A DNA stretch of 64,000 nt from Gluconobacter sphaericus NBRC 12467 (GCF_006539125.1 NZ_BJMK01000004.1:124001-188000); one strand, 5' to 3'; counted from the first letter of the stretch, positions 8,659 through 18,493 are shown. Program-made: numbers and translations. The notes: a model not told the origin generated them from the letters alone.

Positions 8659-9383
8659 CAAACCAATCCTCTCACATGCTCAAGATCAGCAGGCGTATCC
8701 ACGCCCTGAGGCGCGTGGTCAATCCTCGCGCAACCAATCGTCATGCCAGCTTCAAGCGCCCGCAACTGTTCCAGACTTTCCCGGCGCTCCAGCGCGGAGG
8801 GCGGCAGCGTCACGAAGCGCTCTAGCGCTGCACGACGCCAGGCATAGATCCCGACATGATGCCAGTGCGTCCCCTCGCCCCACGGAATGGGCAGACGGGA
8901 GAAATACAGCGCACGCGCCACGTCCGCCTCACCAAACGCGCAGGCAACCTTCACAACCTGGGAAGCATCACGCTCGGCATCACTGGTCACGGGAGCCACC
9001 AGTGTTCCGATATCGAACGCAGGATCTTCCAGTGGCTTCAGGGCAGAAGTCAGACTGGACGGTTCGATCAAGGGCAGGTCACCCTGCAGGTTAATCACCA
9101 CGTCGTGCCGGCCCTCAGGATCAACCTCTGCAAGTGCGGCCTGCACACGGTCAGAGCCGCTCGCCAGCCTCGAGTCGGTGAGCACACCCCACACATCGGG
9201 CATATCCCGGATAACATCAAGAATTTCAGGATCCCCTGCTGCAACGACAACTGGCCCGACCTTTGCTGCCAGCGCACGTCGGACCACCCGGACGATCATG
9301 GGCACGCCACCAATGTCAGCGAGGGGCTTGCGCGGCAGGCGGGTCGAAGCAAGTCTGGAGGGGATAACGATGATCGGATGCAT
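8658..9383 (-). CDS. kdsB: 3-deoxy-manno-octulosonate cytidylyltransferase
   Basis: KdsB activates Kdo with CTP for LPS inner-core synthesis in the cytosol. The 241-residue protein opens with the nucleotidyltransferase motif PIIVIPSRLASTRLPRKPL. It continues with GSDRVQAAL, NLQGDLPLIEP and YFSRLPIPW, with a conserved GIYAWRRAALERF near the C-terminus. The frame is open upstream to 9785, but homology begins at the ATG at 9383 and the extension is antisense to hisN. It is the first gene of the operon with pheA, dapA and smpB. Confidence 0.95.
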   Translation of the reverse strand: MHPIIVIPSRLASTRLPRKPLADIGGVPMIVRVVRRALAAKVGPVVVAAGDPEILDVIRDMPDVWGVLTDSRLASGSDRVQAALAEVDPEGRHDVVINLQGDLPLIEPSSLTSALKPLEDPAFDIGTLVAPVTSDAERDASQVVKVACAFGEADVARALYFSRLPIPWGEGTHWHHVGIYAWRRAALERFVTLPPSALERRESLEQLRALEAGMTIGCARIDHAPQGVDTPADLEHVRGLV

Positions 9384-9458
9384 GGCTCCTCTGATGCCGC
9401 CCCCCAGAACGGGCGTCAATCTCGTGTCATGCTCCTGGGACGGGAATAGACAAAAATC

Positions 9459-10247
9459 ATGAGTGAAACGGATTTGCAGACCGCCATTGAAGCCGCCACG
9501 GCCTGCGCCGACATCGCCCGCAGGACCGTCCTGCCCCATTTCCGGACGTCCCTTCGTGCCGATGCCAAATCTGATGACAGCCCCGTCACCATTGCGGATC
9601 GTCAGGCCGAACGGGCCATGCGCAGCATTCTTGAAGCGCGCCTGCCAGAGCACGCCATTCTCGGTGAAGAAGCCGGCATGAGTGGAGCCAGCAGCGACTG
9701 GCTCTGGGTTCTCGATCCCATTGACGGCACCCGCGCCTTCCTGACGGGTCGCCCCACTTTCGGCACACTCATTGCGCTTTTTCACAAGGGACGCCCGGTC
9801 CTGGGGCTGATCGACCAGCCTGTCACTGGCGAACGCTGGCTCGGCGTTTCGGGGCGTCCAACCATATTCGTGTCCGAGCGCCTGCCTGGCACGATCGGAA
9901 CGCGCCCCTGTCCGACAGCAGCCGAAGCGGAACTATCCTGCACAGCTCCTGAAATCATGACTGCGGAGCACGCCCCGCGCTTTGCCAATCTGCAGAAACA
10001 CACCCGCCGCACGTCATGGGGCGGAGATTGCTATGCCTACGGACTGCTCGCCCTCGGCCAGATCGACGTCATTGCGGAATGCACCATGAAACCCTGGGAC
10101 TGGGGTGCCCTTGTGCCGGTTGTGGAAGGTGCAGGTGGCCGCATCACGGACTGGCAGGGCAATCTCCTCACGCTGGAGAGCGACGGCACCGTTCTGGCCT
10201 GCGGAGATGCAACCCTGCTTCCCGAAATCATCCGCCACCTTTCCTGA
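9459..10247 (+). CDS. hisN: Inositol-monophosphatase-fold histidinol-phosphatase
   Basis: A Mg-dependent phosphatase of 262 residues in the inositol monophosphatase fold. The metal-binding residues are visible in ILGEEAG, LDPIDGTRAFLTGRPTFGTLI and KPWDWGALVPVVEGAGG. The DPIDGTRAF form and the presence of SDDSPVTIADRQAE are typical of HisN, which dephosphorylates histidinol phosphate in many alphaproteobacteria and actinobacteria. A general inositol or sugar phosphatase role cannot be excluded from sequence alone. The gene diverges from kdsB across about 75 bp. The ribosome site is weak (GGGA). Confidence 0.85.
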   Translation: MSETDLQTAIEAATACADIARRTVLPHFRTSLRADAKSDDSPVTIADRQAERAMRSILEARLPEHAILGEEAGMSGASSDWLWVLDPIDGTRAFLTGRPTFGTLIALFHKGRPVLGLIDQPVTGERWLGVSGRPTIFVSERLPGTIGTRPCPTAAEAELSCTAPEIMTAEHAPRFANLQKHTRRTSWGGDCYAYGLLALGQIDVIAECTMKPWDWGALVPVVEGAGGRITDWQGNLLTLESDGTVLACGDATLLPEIIRHLS

Positions 10248-10351
10248 TTCACGCCAATCGGCTAGGGAGGGGACCCCGGCGAACGTGGCGGCAGACATGA
10301 GCCGGGACCGGTCTGGTCACGGCCAGATTTGATGGAACCAGTTTGAATTGA

Positions 10352-10369
10352 AACCGGAGCCTTCCGGTT
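10352..10369 (+). promoter_or_regulatory. Short leader hairpin before serA
   Basis: AACCGGA and TCCGGTT form a perfect 7-bp stem with a GCCT tetraloop, ending 18 nt before the serA ATG. It is close to the ribosome site, so it could modulate initiation; no ligand or protein is implied. Confidence 0.35.
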
Positions 10370-10387
10370 CATGACCGGGACGGATTT

Positions 10388-11638
10388 ATGGAAACGCAGT
10401 TCTCTCTCCCCAAGAACAAGATCCGCATTCTTCTTCTGGAAGGCATTCACGAAAGCGCCGCCTCCCATTTCGCCGACGAAGGCTACGCCGAAGTGACGCG
10501 CGTCAAGGGTGCACTTGAAGGCGACGCGCTCAAGGAAGCCCTGCAGGGTATACACATGGTCGGCATCCGCAGTCGGACACAGCTTACCCGCGAGGTTCTT
10601 GAATCCGCGGACCGCCTCATGGCTATCGGCTGCTTCTGCATCGGGACGAATCAGGTCGATCTGAACACCGCACGTATGCTCGGTATTCCCGTCTTCAACG
10701 CCCCCTTCAGCAACACCCGTTCCGTGGCTGAACTGGTGATGGGCGAGATCGTCATGCTCCTCCGACGCATTCCGTCGCGTTCGGAAGCCTGCCACAAAGG
10801 GGGTTGGGACAAGTCCGCCACCAATGCCTGGGAAGTGCGCGGCAAGACGCTCGGCATCGTCGGCTATGGCTCCATCGGTTCGCAGCTTTCGGTCCTGGCC
10901 GAGGCTTTCGGCATGCGCGTGCTATATTTCGACGTGATGCCGCGCCTGCCGCATGGCAACGCCATCGCAGTGCCGACCCTGCATGATCTTCTGGCCGAGT
11001 CCGACATTGTCAGCCTCCATGTGCCGCAGACACCGGAAACCGATCTACTGATCGGAGAGACGGAAATCCGGGCCATGAAACCCAATTCCATCCTACTCAA
11101 CAATGCACGCGGCAACGTCGTGGATCTCGATGCTCTCGCTGCAGCCCTCAAGGAGGGTCATCTCATGGGCGCGGGCGTGGATGTGTTCCCGGTCGAACCC
11201 AAGAAGGCTGGCGAAGAGTTCAAATCCCCGCTCCAAGGCTTGGAGAATGTCATTCTCACGCCGCATATCGGTGGTTCCACCATGGAAGCACAGGAGCGCA
11301 TCGGCGTCGAAGTCGCTCGCAAGCTGGTCGATTATTCCGACGTCGGCTCCACAATCGGATCCGTCAACTTTCCCAGCGTCCAGCTCCCCGAGCGCCCTCG
11401 AGGCACGCGCTTCATGCATGTCCATGCCAACCGGCCCGGCATCATGCGCCAGATCAATGATCTGTTCGCCGCGCAGAACTGCAACGTGACGGCACAGTAC
11501 CTCCAGACGGATGGTGAAGTTGGCTACGTCGTTGTCGAAGCCGAGTCAGAAAACCCTGACATGGATACGAAGCTGCTGGACGGTCTCAAGGCACTCGATG
11601 GTACACTCCGTGCCCGCCTACTGTATCAGCGCGCCTGA
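10388..11638 (+). CDS. serA: D-3-phosphoglycerate dehydrogenase with ACT domain
   Basis: SerA oxidises 3-phosphoglycerate to 3-phosphohydroxypyruvate, the first step of serine synthesis. The 416 residues match the E. coli-type enzyme. There is a substrate domain with GIRSRTQLT, a Rossmann domain with VGYGSIGSQLS, the catalytic NNARGNVVD and the active-site histidine in LTPHIGGSTMEAQ. A C-terminal ACT domain begins VHANRPGIMRQIN and is probably the serine feedback site. It follows hisN by 140 bp with a leader hairpin between, so it probably has its own promoter. Confidence 0.96.
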   Translation: METQFSLPKNKIRILLLEGIHESAASHFADEGYAEVTRVKGALEGDALKEALQGIHMVGIRSRTQLTREVLESADRLMAIGCFCIGTNQVDLNTARMLGIPVFNAPFSNTRSVAELVMGEIVMLLRRIPSRSEACHKGGWDKSATNAWEVRGKTLGIVGYGSIGSQLSVLAEAFGMRVLYFDVMPRLPHGNAIAVPTLHDLLAESDIVSLHVPQTPETDLLIGETEIRAMKPNSILLNNARGNVVDLDALAAALKEGHLMGAGVDVFPVEPKKAGEEFKSPLQGLENVILTPHIGGSTMEAQERIGVEVARKLVDYSDVGSTIGSVNFPSVQLPERPRGTRFMHVHANRPGIMRQINDLFAAQNCNVTAQYLQTDGEVGYVVVEAESENPDMDTKLLDGLKALDGTLRARLLYQRA

Positions 11639-11688
11639 CACCTTTGCCGTTAACCAACGGTAAATAATTTCGGGCTAGGATTTGTCTC

Positions 11689-13191
11689 ATGACGAGTCCC
11701 AGCCCACATACACCTGCCCTCGCCCGTATCCAGAGCTTCGCCTTCTTGGGTATCGAAGCCGTTCCGGTAACGGTCGAGGTTCAGGTCTCCAGCGGACTTC
11801 CAGCGTTTCTCGTCGTAGGGCTGGCAGACAAATCCGTCGGGGAAGCCCGCGAACGTGTCCGTGCCTCGCTGACAGCCATGGGGCTGGCGCTTCCTCCCAA
11901 ACGCATCCTCGTCAATCTCGTACCGGCCGACCTTCTCAAAGAAGGCGCGCATTTTGACCTACCCATCGCGCTCGGCCTGCTTTGTGCCATGGGTATTCTC
12001 TCATTCGAAGCGGTCTCGGCCTATGCCGCTGTCGGCGAGCTGTCGCTGGATGGTCGGATCAATCCTGTCGCAGGCGTTCTTTCGGCCGCGATCGGTGCCG
12101 TTGCGAACGAACTTGGGTTGATCTGCCCGGCTGCACAGGCTCTGGAAGCACGCTGGGGGAATGACAGCACAGATGTTCTCGGGGCCCCCACACTCGCAGC
12201 CCTTGTTTCCCATTTTCAGGGACAGCAGATCCTGTCTCCGGCCCCGTCCCCAACTGAACATGTCATTGAGTACGGACCCGATCTTGTGGACGTCAAAGGA
12301 ATGGCAATTGGACGGCGCGCTCTGGAAATTGCCGCTGCCGGGGCTCATTCCCTGCTCATGAGTGGACCACCGGGCGCGGGGAAATCCATGCTCGCCAGCC
12401 GCCTGCCCGGCATTCTTCCGAACCTGACCCGGGAAGAAGCTCTGGAGACCAGCCGGATTCACAGTGTTTCTGGCATTCTGCAGAATGGAAGACTAGTTAT
12501 CCGGCCGCCCTACCGCGCGCCGCATCACAGTGCGAGCCTTCCTGCCATTGTCGGCGGTGGCACCAAAGCCAGGCCCGGCGAAGTCAGCCTTGCCAACAAC
12601 GGGGTACTGTTTCTTGACGAGCTTCCGGAGTTCTCGCGGGCCTGCCTGGAATCTCTGCGTCAGCCCATCGAAACCGGCAGCATTGCCATCGCCCGTGCAG
12701 CCCATCACACCACCTATCCCGCACGTTTCCAGTTTATTGCCGCCATGAATCCCTGTCGCTGTGGCTACTTAGGCGATCTGGAGCGAAGTTGTCGGAAGGC
12801 TCCCCGCTGCGGTGAGGACTACACGGCGAAGATTTCCGGCCCGATGCTCGACCGCATGGATCTCTGCGTGCAGATCGAGCCATTATCTCCCATCGAAATC
12901 AGCCGTGCGCCGAAAGGCGAGAGTAGCGCCAAAGTTCGCGCGCGTGTCGAACTGGCACGCAAACGCCAGATCGATCGTCAGGGTGTTCCCAATTCGCAGG
13001 TCTCTCCGGACCTCCTTGAAATGGATGACGATGCCCGCTCTCTCACAGAACAGGCCGCCGAAAGACTGCGCCTCTCCAATCGCGGCATTACGCGCCTGAT
13101 CCGCGTCTCCCGCACCATCGCCGATCTGGAAGGCACACAGAGCATACAGCGGCATCATGTCGCTGAAGCTCTGACCTTCCGTCGTCGTTAA
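11689..13191 (+). CDS. comM: YifB/ComM-family AAA+ ATPase (Mg-chelatase-like)
   Basis: ComM-type helicases promote branch migration during integration of transforming DNA; YifB is the widespread chromosomal form. The 500-residue protein has an N-terminal Lon-like ChlI domain starting with SFAFLGIEAVPVTVEVQVSSGLP. The AAA+ core has Walker A GPPGAGKSM and Walker B GVLFLDELPEF. A Cys-rich NPCRCGYLGDLERSCR stretch follows, and a Mg-chelatase C-terminal domain closes the protein with RVSRTIADLEG. It follows serA closely and is convergent with metC (2-bp gap). Confidence 0.93.
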   Translation: MTSPSPHTPALARIQSFAFLGIEAVPVTVEVQVSSGLPAFLVVGLADKSVGEARERVRASLTAMGLALPPKRILVNLVPADLLKEGAHFDLPIALGLLCAMGILSFEAVSAYAAVGELSLDGRINPVAGVLSAAIGAVANELGLICPAAQALEARWGNDSTDVLGAPTLAALVSHFQGQQILSPAPSPTEHVIEYGPDLVDVKGMAIGRRALEIAAAGAHSLLMSGPPGAGKSMLASRLPGILPNLTREEALETSRIHSVSGILQNGRLVIRPPYRAPHHSASLPAIVGGGTKARPGEVSLANNGVLFLDELPEFSRACLESLRQPIETGSIAIARAAHHTTYPARFQFIAAMNPCRCGYLGDLERSCRKAPRCGEDYTAKISGPMLDRMDLCVQIEPLSPIEISRAPKGESSAKVRARVELARKRQIDRQGVPNSQVSPDLLEMDDDARSLTEQAAERLRLSNRGITRLIRVSRTIADLEGTQSIQRHHVAEALTFRRR

Positions 13192-13193
13192 GG

Positions 13194-14411
13194 TCAGAGC
13201 CGGAGGCTATCCAGACCTCTTGCGAGATCGGTCTTTAGATCCTCGACGTCTTCCAGCCCGATATGCAGACGGAATGTCGCGGATTTCGGACCACCCTCAC
13301 CCGTCACGCGCCGGATATGCCCCGTAGTCGGCAGGACTAGACTTTCATATCCGCCCCAGGAGGCTCCGATCCCAAACATTTCAAGCCCATCAATCATACG
13401 CTCGGCGGCCTCAATGGAAACTTTCGGCTGAAGCTCCACCCCGAACAGGCCGCACGCTCCGGTAAAATCACGTTTCCAGAATGCATGCCCCGGACAGTCT
13501 TCCAGCGCCGGATGCAGAACGCGTGCAACTTCGGGGCGTGTTTTCAGCCACTGCGCGATTTCCAGCGCCGAGCGCGACTGATGCGCCAGCCGCACTCCCA
13601 TTGTCCGCAGACCCCGCAGCGTCAACCAGCAGTCATCCGGCCCCGCGCACAGTCCAAGCTGGATTGCGGCATCGCGCAGCGTTTTCCAATGCGCTTCATC
13701 ATTAACCGTAACCGATCCCATGATGACGTCAGAATGCCCTGCAGGATATTTCGACAGCGCCTGGATCGACACATCCACGCCATGAGTAAAGGGCTGGAAG
13801 ACACCGATCCCCCATGTGTTGTCCAGCATCAGGAGCGCTCCGGCCTCGTGCGCAATGTCCGACAACATGGGCACGTCCTGCACCTCAAAGGTGTGGCTGC
13901 CGGGGCTTTCCGCAAACAGCACCTTTGTCTCCGGTCGCATGAGCGACAAAACTTCGTCTCGCGATGCCATGGGTGGATAATAGGTCGTCATCACGCCCAT
14001 GCGCTGGAGCATGGTTCCCGCGAACCGCCGAGTCGGTCCATACACCGAGTCGGGAAGTAGAAGATGGTCTCCACACCCCAGAAACGCCAGAAGTGGCAAT
14101 GCGCAGGCTGCGAGACCTGAGCCGACAACCTGTGTATGGGTTCCTCCTTCGATCCGGCTGAGCATTTCCTCAAGCTGGTGCTGGATCGGCGAACCCATGG
14201 CGCCATAAACCACCTTATGAGCATGACTGCGACCATCCGTCCGGTTCATGGCTTCCAGGGACGGAAACAGGACCGTCGACCCGCGGCTCACCGGCGCATT
14301 CACGAATATTCCCGATTCCGGAAGCTCGTGTGGACGCCCATCGCGCACCAACATCGAGGCCATCCGGCTCCATCCTGCGCTGACCTGCTTTTCCAGATCG
14401 CTCATGCTCAT
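13194..14411 (-). CDS. metC: Cystathionine beta-lyase (PLP-dependent)
   Basis: A Cys/Met metabolism PLP enzyme of 405 residues. The PLP lysine is in SIQALSKYPAGHSDVIMGS, and YGAMGSPIQHQLEEML and LLMLDNTWGIGVFQPF are typical of the family. The best fit is MetC-type beta-lyase, which cleaves cystathionine to homocysteine, pyruvate and ammonia. A gamma-lyase role is not fully excluded. The ATG at 14411 overlaps the TGA of sseA (ATGA), so the two genes are translationally coupled and probably act together in sulfur amino acid metabolism. Confidence 0.9.
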   Translation of the reverse strand: MSMSDLEKQVSAGWSRMASMLVRDGRPHELPESGIFVNAPVSRGSTVLFPSLEAMNRTDGRSHAHKVVYGAMGSPIQHQLEEMLSRIEGGTHTQVVGSGLAACALPLLAFLGCGDHLLLPDSVYGPTRRFAGTMLQRMGVMTTYYPPMASRDEVLSLMRPETKVLFAESPGSHTFEVQDVPMLSDIAHEAGALLMLDNTWGIGVFQPFTHGVDVSIQALSKYPAGHSDVIMGSVTVNDEAHWKTLRDAAIQLGLCAGPDDCWLTLRGLRTMGVRLAHQSRSALEIAQWLKTRPEVARVLHPALEDCPGHAFWKRDFTGACGLFGVELQPKVSIEAAERMIDGLEMFGIGASWGGYESLVLPTTGHIRRVTGEGGPKSATFRLHIGLEDVEDLKTDLARGLDSLRL

Positions 14412-15244
14412 CCCTCTCCTGTCACAACCGGGGCATCAGGGTCACTGCCCCATTCTGCCCAGGATCCATCATACAAAGCCGCGTCGCCATATCCCGCGAT
14501 AGCCACAGCCGCTACGATTGTCGCGGCTGTCAACCCGGAGCCACAGGTTGCGATCACTGATCGCTCCGCCGCGGCACTCAGAATCTTCTTCAGTTCGGAG
14601 GCGTGCAGAAAGCAGCCGCTTTCATTCACAAGACGCGTCCAGTCCATGCTCATTGCAGCAGGCATATGACCGCTCCGCACCCCAGGGCGCGGCTCCGGGA
14701 CTGTCGCCGCAAACCGTCCTGCACTCCGGGCATCGAGAACGAGACTGCCCTGCCGCTCCAGCGCAAGCCGCACATCCCCCGAACCCACCAGAAGCCCATA
14801 GCGGGGACGGGCCCGAAAAAGAGCTGGCTCCTTTGCGGACGCGGCACCCTCTTCCACCGGACCGCCGGCCTTCAGCCAGGCTTCCAGTCCACCATCGAGT
14901 ATCCGCGCATTCCGATGCCCGAACAGCCGTGCAAGCCACCAGCCCCGACAGGCACCGACACTTCCGCGCCCATCATAAAACACGACCGGCACATCCTCGC
15001 TCACTCCGAGAGCGCCCATTAGCCGGGCGAAGCGCGCGGCCCCCGGCACAGTATGCGGAAACGGGCTATCCGGGTCCGCAAAGACATCAATATCGAATCG
15101 TTGTGCATCGGGCAGATGGCGCTGGGCAAACGCGACATCGGGGTCGCCCTTCTGCCCCGGCAAAAGCACGCTGGCATCAAGGGGAATGAACCGGCCAACC
15201 TCGGAGCTCAGGGTCGCGGCATCAACAAGTGGCGAGATCGTCAT
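14408..15244 (-). CDS. sseA: 3-mercaptopyruvate-type sulfurtransferase (two rhodanese domains)
   Basis: A 278-residue tandem rhodanese. The first, catalytically inactive domain contains VVFYDGRGSVGACRGWWL. The second carries the active-site loop CGSGLTAATI, the CG[ST]G[VL]TA form that marks mercaptopyruvate sulfurtransferases. They transfer sulfur from 3-mercaptopyruvate to thiols or cyanide. LDARSAGRFAATVPEPRPG precedes the second domain. It is the first gene of a two-gene unit with metC. A 129-bp divergent spacer separates it from the permease gene. Confidence 0.9.
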   Translation of the reverse strand: MTISPLVDAATLSSEVGRFIPLDASVLLPGQKGDPDVAFAQRHLPDAQRFDIDVFADPDSPFPHTVPGAARFARLMGALGVSEDVPVVFYDGRGSVGACRGWWLARLFGHRNARILDGGLEAWLKAGGPVEEGAASAKEPALFRARPRYGLLVGSGDVRLALERQGSLVLDARSAGRFAATVPEPRPGVRSGHMPAAMSMDWTRLVNESGCFLHASELKKILSAAAERSVIATCGSGLTAATIVAAVAIAGYGDAALYDGSWAEWGSDPDAPVVTGEG

Positions 15245-15373
15245 CCCCGCACCATAGGTCGAGGGATGCGTCCGACGCCAGAGCGTGCCAATGTATCACT
15301 CCATGAACACGCAGCCCACAGAGTCATGCCGGTCCGGGCTTCCGTCCGGCTCCAGTCAGGAGAACGGCACCGC

Positions 15374-16453
15374 ATGACGACCGAGCGGATTCTCCTCGGC
15401 CTCATCCTGGCCGGAATTGCCTATGGATGCGGCATCATCCTGTGGCCTTTCCTCTCGGCCATCCTGTGGGCCGCGATCCTCGCTTTCACGACCTGGCCCA
15501 TCTACCGCCGCATGCGACGACATGTCCGTCCTGTGCTGGCCGCCCTCGCCATGATGGCATTGAGCGCGCTCTTTATCGTTGTTCCTCTGACTGTCCTGAC
15601 CAGCGCGGGGATCAGCGATATTCCCGGCACGATCTCGGAAATCGACGTCCTGATCCTGCATGTCACCAGCGCGAACCCACCTCCGGCCTGGTTGAACCGA
15701 ATTCCGATGGCCGGTCCCCATCTCGTGAATGCCTGGCATCATTTCAGCCATGACGTCGGCGCCTTCGCGACCGAGGTTCTGCGCCCTTATGCCGGGCAGA
15801 TCGCCCATCTGACACTGACGGTCCTGCTCCGCCTCGCCGGCGGTCTCGCCGAACTGGTCATGGCGCTGTTCGTGGCGTTTTTCCTGTGGCTCAACGGCGA
15901 TACACTGGGCAACACCATCACGGCCCTGATCGACCGCATCGCCGGCCCCCACACTACGCCGCGCCTCATCAACATCATAGGGCGCACAGTCCGCGGCACG
16001 GTTTATGGAATCCTTGGCACTGCCCTGATCCAGGGCGTCCTGACAGGGATCGGCCTCATGCTGGCGGGCGTACCCTCTCCCGTCCTGCTGGCCGGTATTA
16101 CCGCTTTCGTGGCCGTCTTTCCCATTGGCGCTCCGCTCGTCTGGGTGCCCGCCGCAATCTGGTTGGGCATGACCCATCATTTCGGGCACGGCCTGTTCCT
16201 GGCCATCTACGGCATCCTGATCATCTCGGGTGCCGATCACGTCATCCGTCCGGCCTTCATCGCCCGGGGTGCCCAGCTGCCCTATCTGCTGACCGTCCTG
16301 GGCGTTCTTGGCGGCATCGTGACCTTTGGCGGGGTCGGCATCTTCCTCGGTCCCGTCTTGCTGGCTGTCGGCTATACCCTGACCAGCGAATTCGCGGCTG
16401 GCCCCCATCACCGAGAACGCAATCCCCTGTACCTGCCGGAGCCTCCGAAATGA
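15374..16453 (+). CDS. AI-2E family (PerM-like) inner membrane transporter
   Basis: A hydrophobic 359-residue protein with about seven to eight membrane segments. It has the family's long extramembrane loop after the third segment and a C-terminal block with the helix pair near TVLGVLGGIVTFGGVGIFLGPVLLA. The family exports varied small molecules or ions; the name AI-2E does not imply AI-2 transport here. The ATG at 15374 has AGGAG 13 nt upstream; the frame is open further but that part overlaps antisense sseA. It overlaps the next gene by 4 bp (ATGA), so they are coupled. Confidence 0.85.
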   Translation: MTTERILLGLILAGIAYGCGIILWPFLSAILWAAILAFTTWPIYRRMRRHVRPVLAALAMMALSALFIVVPLTVLTSAGISDIPGTISEIDVLILHVTSANPPPAWLNRIPMAGPHLVNAWHHFSHDVGAFATEVLRPYAGQIAHLTLTVLLRLAGGLAELVMALFVAFFLWLNGDTLGNTITALIDRIAGPHTTPRLINIIGRTVRGTVYGILGTALIQGVLTGIGLMLAGVPSPVLLAGITAFVAVFPIGAPLVWVPAAIWLGMTHHFGHGLFLAIYGILIISGADHVIRPAFIARGAQLPYLLTVLGVLGGIVTFGGVGIFLGPVLLAVGYTLTSEFAAGPHHRERNPLYLPEPPK

Positions 16454-17076
16454 CGACGTCTCTTCAACCCGGAGCCTCTTTCAAGATCCTGAGCTGGAAC
16501 CTTTACCGCTGGGAAGGGGCGTCCCTCGAAGACGTTCTGACGGTCATCCGTGCGGAAGATCCCGATATCATCGTTATGCAGGAAGCACAGACAGCGGTGG
16601 ATGAACTTCCCGAGATCCTTGGCGGCTATTACGACCGCATTCCACTTCCCGGGCGGCCACATGGTACCGCCTGCTGGAGCCGGCTGCCATTTACGCGGCC
16701 ACCCTCATTCTGCCGTCTGCCGCGCGGTCTGCTGGTCAAACGTACGGCACAGCTTATCGATTTTGGCAGCTTTTCTCTCGCCAATGTGCATCTGTCGCAT
16801 GGTCAGATCCTCAATCGCCGGCAACTGCGCAGTATCAGCACCAACATGCGCCACCGTGCCGTCATCATGGGGGACTTCAATCTGATCGGGCCTGTCCTGC
16901 TTCCGGGCTTTCTGGATGTCGGCCCCAGGGAAAAGACCCACCGGATGCTGAACCATGTTCCGCTGAGGCTTGACCGCTGCCTCGTGCGTGGCCTGTCCCG
17001 TCTCGAAGCCCGTGCCCTGCCGCGTTTCGGCTCAGATCACCGCCCTATCTGCGTGACGCTGAGGCTGGGCACGTAA
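16450..17076 (+). CDS. Endonuclease/exonuclease/phosphatase (EEP) family protein
   Basis: A 208-residue soluble EEP-fold protein. The conserved residues are visible as LSWNLYRW (Asn), VMQEAQ (metal Glu), NVHLSHG, IMGDFNL (Asp and Asn) and GSDHRPI (catalytic Asp-His). Members hydrolyse phosphodiesters in DNA, lipids or nucleotides. Coupling to a membrane permease and convergence with cardiolipin synthase 5 bp away suggest a membrane or phospholipid theme, but the substrate cannot be read from sequence. Confidence 0.85.
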   Translation: MTTSLQPGASFKILSWNLYRWEGASLEDVLTVIRAEDPDIIVMQEAQTAVDELPEILGGYYDRIPLPGRPHGTACWSRLPFTRPPSFCRLPRGLLVKRTAQLIDFGSFSLANVHLSHGQILNRRQLRSISTNMRHRAVIMGDFNLIGPVLLPGFLDVGPREKTHRMLNHVPLRLDRCLVRGLSRLEARALPRFGSDHRPICVTLRLGT

Positions 17077-17080
17077 AACC

Positions 17081-18493
17081 TTACAGATACGGAAGCAGCA
17101 GCCTGATCGCCGAATTACGCATCCGGATCAGGAACGGCTTACTATCCAGATCATGATGAGTCAGACGATTGCGGCGATGCGTCTGCATGAACGTGGACAG
17201 TTCTTTCGCCACGCCCGTGTCATAGATTTCCAGATTAATCTCGAAATTCAGCCGGAGAGAGCGCATGTCAATATTGGCACTGCCCACAAAGCTCCATTCA
17301 TCGTCCACTACCATCAGCTTGGAATGATTAAACGGAGGATCGGCCATCCACACCCGGCAGCCCGCATCCAGAAACGGCCGCAGATTGGCATCCCGCGCAT
17401 GGTCGATCAGAGCGTGATTGCTGCTTTTAGGCACGACGATATCAATCACCACGCCTCGCAAGGCCGCAAGAATAAGCTCCGTCGAGAAGCGGTCATCCGG
17501 CAGGAAATATGGCGTCATGACCCAGATATGACTGCGGGCCAGCGCGAAAGCCTGCAACATCCCGTATTCGATCTTCTCCAGATCCGTATCCGGCCCTGAC
17601 GTCACAATGCGCATCGGCACATCACCCACAGGAGACGGCTCGGGCAGATAACGCTCGCCTTTAAGTTCCTCACCCGTCGTAAACGACCAGTCCCAGGCGA
17701 ACGCCACAGCCAGCTGATGCACGACCGGCCCCTGAATTCGGAAATGCGTATCAGCCACCGGAAGCTTCGTCCGTAAGCGGAGCATGTTCTCCTCGCCGAT
17801 GTTCAGGCCACCCATGAAGCCGATGGTCCCGTCCACCACGAGGATCTTGCGGTGATTACGCAGATTAATGAACGGCATGCGCCAGGGCCAGACCGAGTGC
17901 ATGAAGCGTGCGCAGGCAATCCCCTCATGCCGCAGTCGGCGCTCAATCCCGCAGCGGAAATATCCGCTCCCGATCCCGTCCACCAGAACCCTGACCTCGG
18001 CCCCGCGCTGCTTCGCCGCCACCAGAGCCTCGGCAAAACGCCGCCCGACTTCGTCATCCCGGAAAATATAGGAACACAGGATGACCGATTTTTTAGCCTG
18101 ACCGATTGCCTCCAGCATGACCGGATAGGCATTGTCCCCGTCATGCAGGCAGGTGATCGAATTGCCTCGCATCAATGGCCGTTCCGTCAGACGCCCCAGC
18201 ATCTTTGAAAGCAGTGCCAGATCGCCATCCACCGTCTGTCGGTACTGCGCCAGGGGGTCGCGCCCTTCCCACAGATGCCGGTTGACCATTTTCTGTGCCC
18301 GGCGCCGGACACGATTGATTCCGAACATCAGGTACAGCACCGTCCCCAGAACAGGCGCAATCCAGCAGATGCCGATCCAGCCCGTGCAGGATGCCGTATC
18401 GCGCTTGTGCAGCAGAGCATGAACCGTGACGAACAAGGGCAGCGTCCAGCGCAGGATCTGCATGAAAATGTGGAAAACGGTCCAGTGCGTCAT
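17081..18493 (-). CDS. cls: Cardiolipin synthase (phospholipase D family)
   Basis: Cls joins two phosphatidylglycerols to give cardiolipin and glycerol at the inner membrane. There are two N-terminal membrane segments (about residues 5-25 and 35-55) and two PLD motifs, NHRKILVVDGTIGFMGG and NHSKLMVVDDEWSFVGSANID. The length of 470 residues is typical. I chose the ATG at 18493 because GGGAG stands about 6 nt upstream; the open frame continues to 18535 without homology. It is divergent from bpt. Confidence 0.93.
   Translation of the reverse strand: MTHWTVFHIFMQILRWTLPLFVTVHALLHKRDTASCTGWIGICWIAPVLGTVLYLMFGINRVRRRAQKMVNRHLWEGRDPLAQYRQTVDGDLALLSKMLGRLTERPLMRGNSITCLHDGDNAYPVMLEAIGQAKKSVILCSYIFRDDEVGRRFAEALVAAKQRGAEVRVLVDGIGSGYFRCGIERRLRHEGIACARFMHSVWPWRMPFINLRNHRKILVVDGTIGFMGGLNIGEENMLRLRTKLPVADTHFRIQGPVVHQLAVAFAWDWSFTTGEELKGERYLPEPSPVGDVPMRIVTSGPDTDLEKIEYGMLQAFALARSHIWVMTPYFLPDDRFSTELILAALRGVVIDIVVPKSSNHALIDHARDANLRPFLDAGCRVWMADPPFNHSKLMVVDDEWSFVGSANIDMRSLRLNFEINLEIYDTGVAKELSTFMQTHRRNRLTHHDLDSKPFLIRMRNSAIRLLLPYL

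Noticed and set aside
11647-11665. Hairpin CCGTT/AACGG after serA
   Set aside because: Stem of five pairs and a poor T run; too weak to call a terminator.
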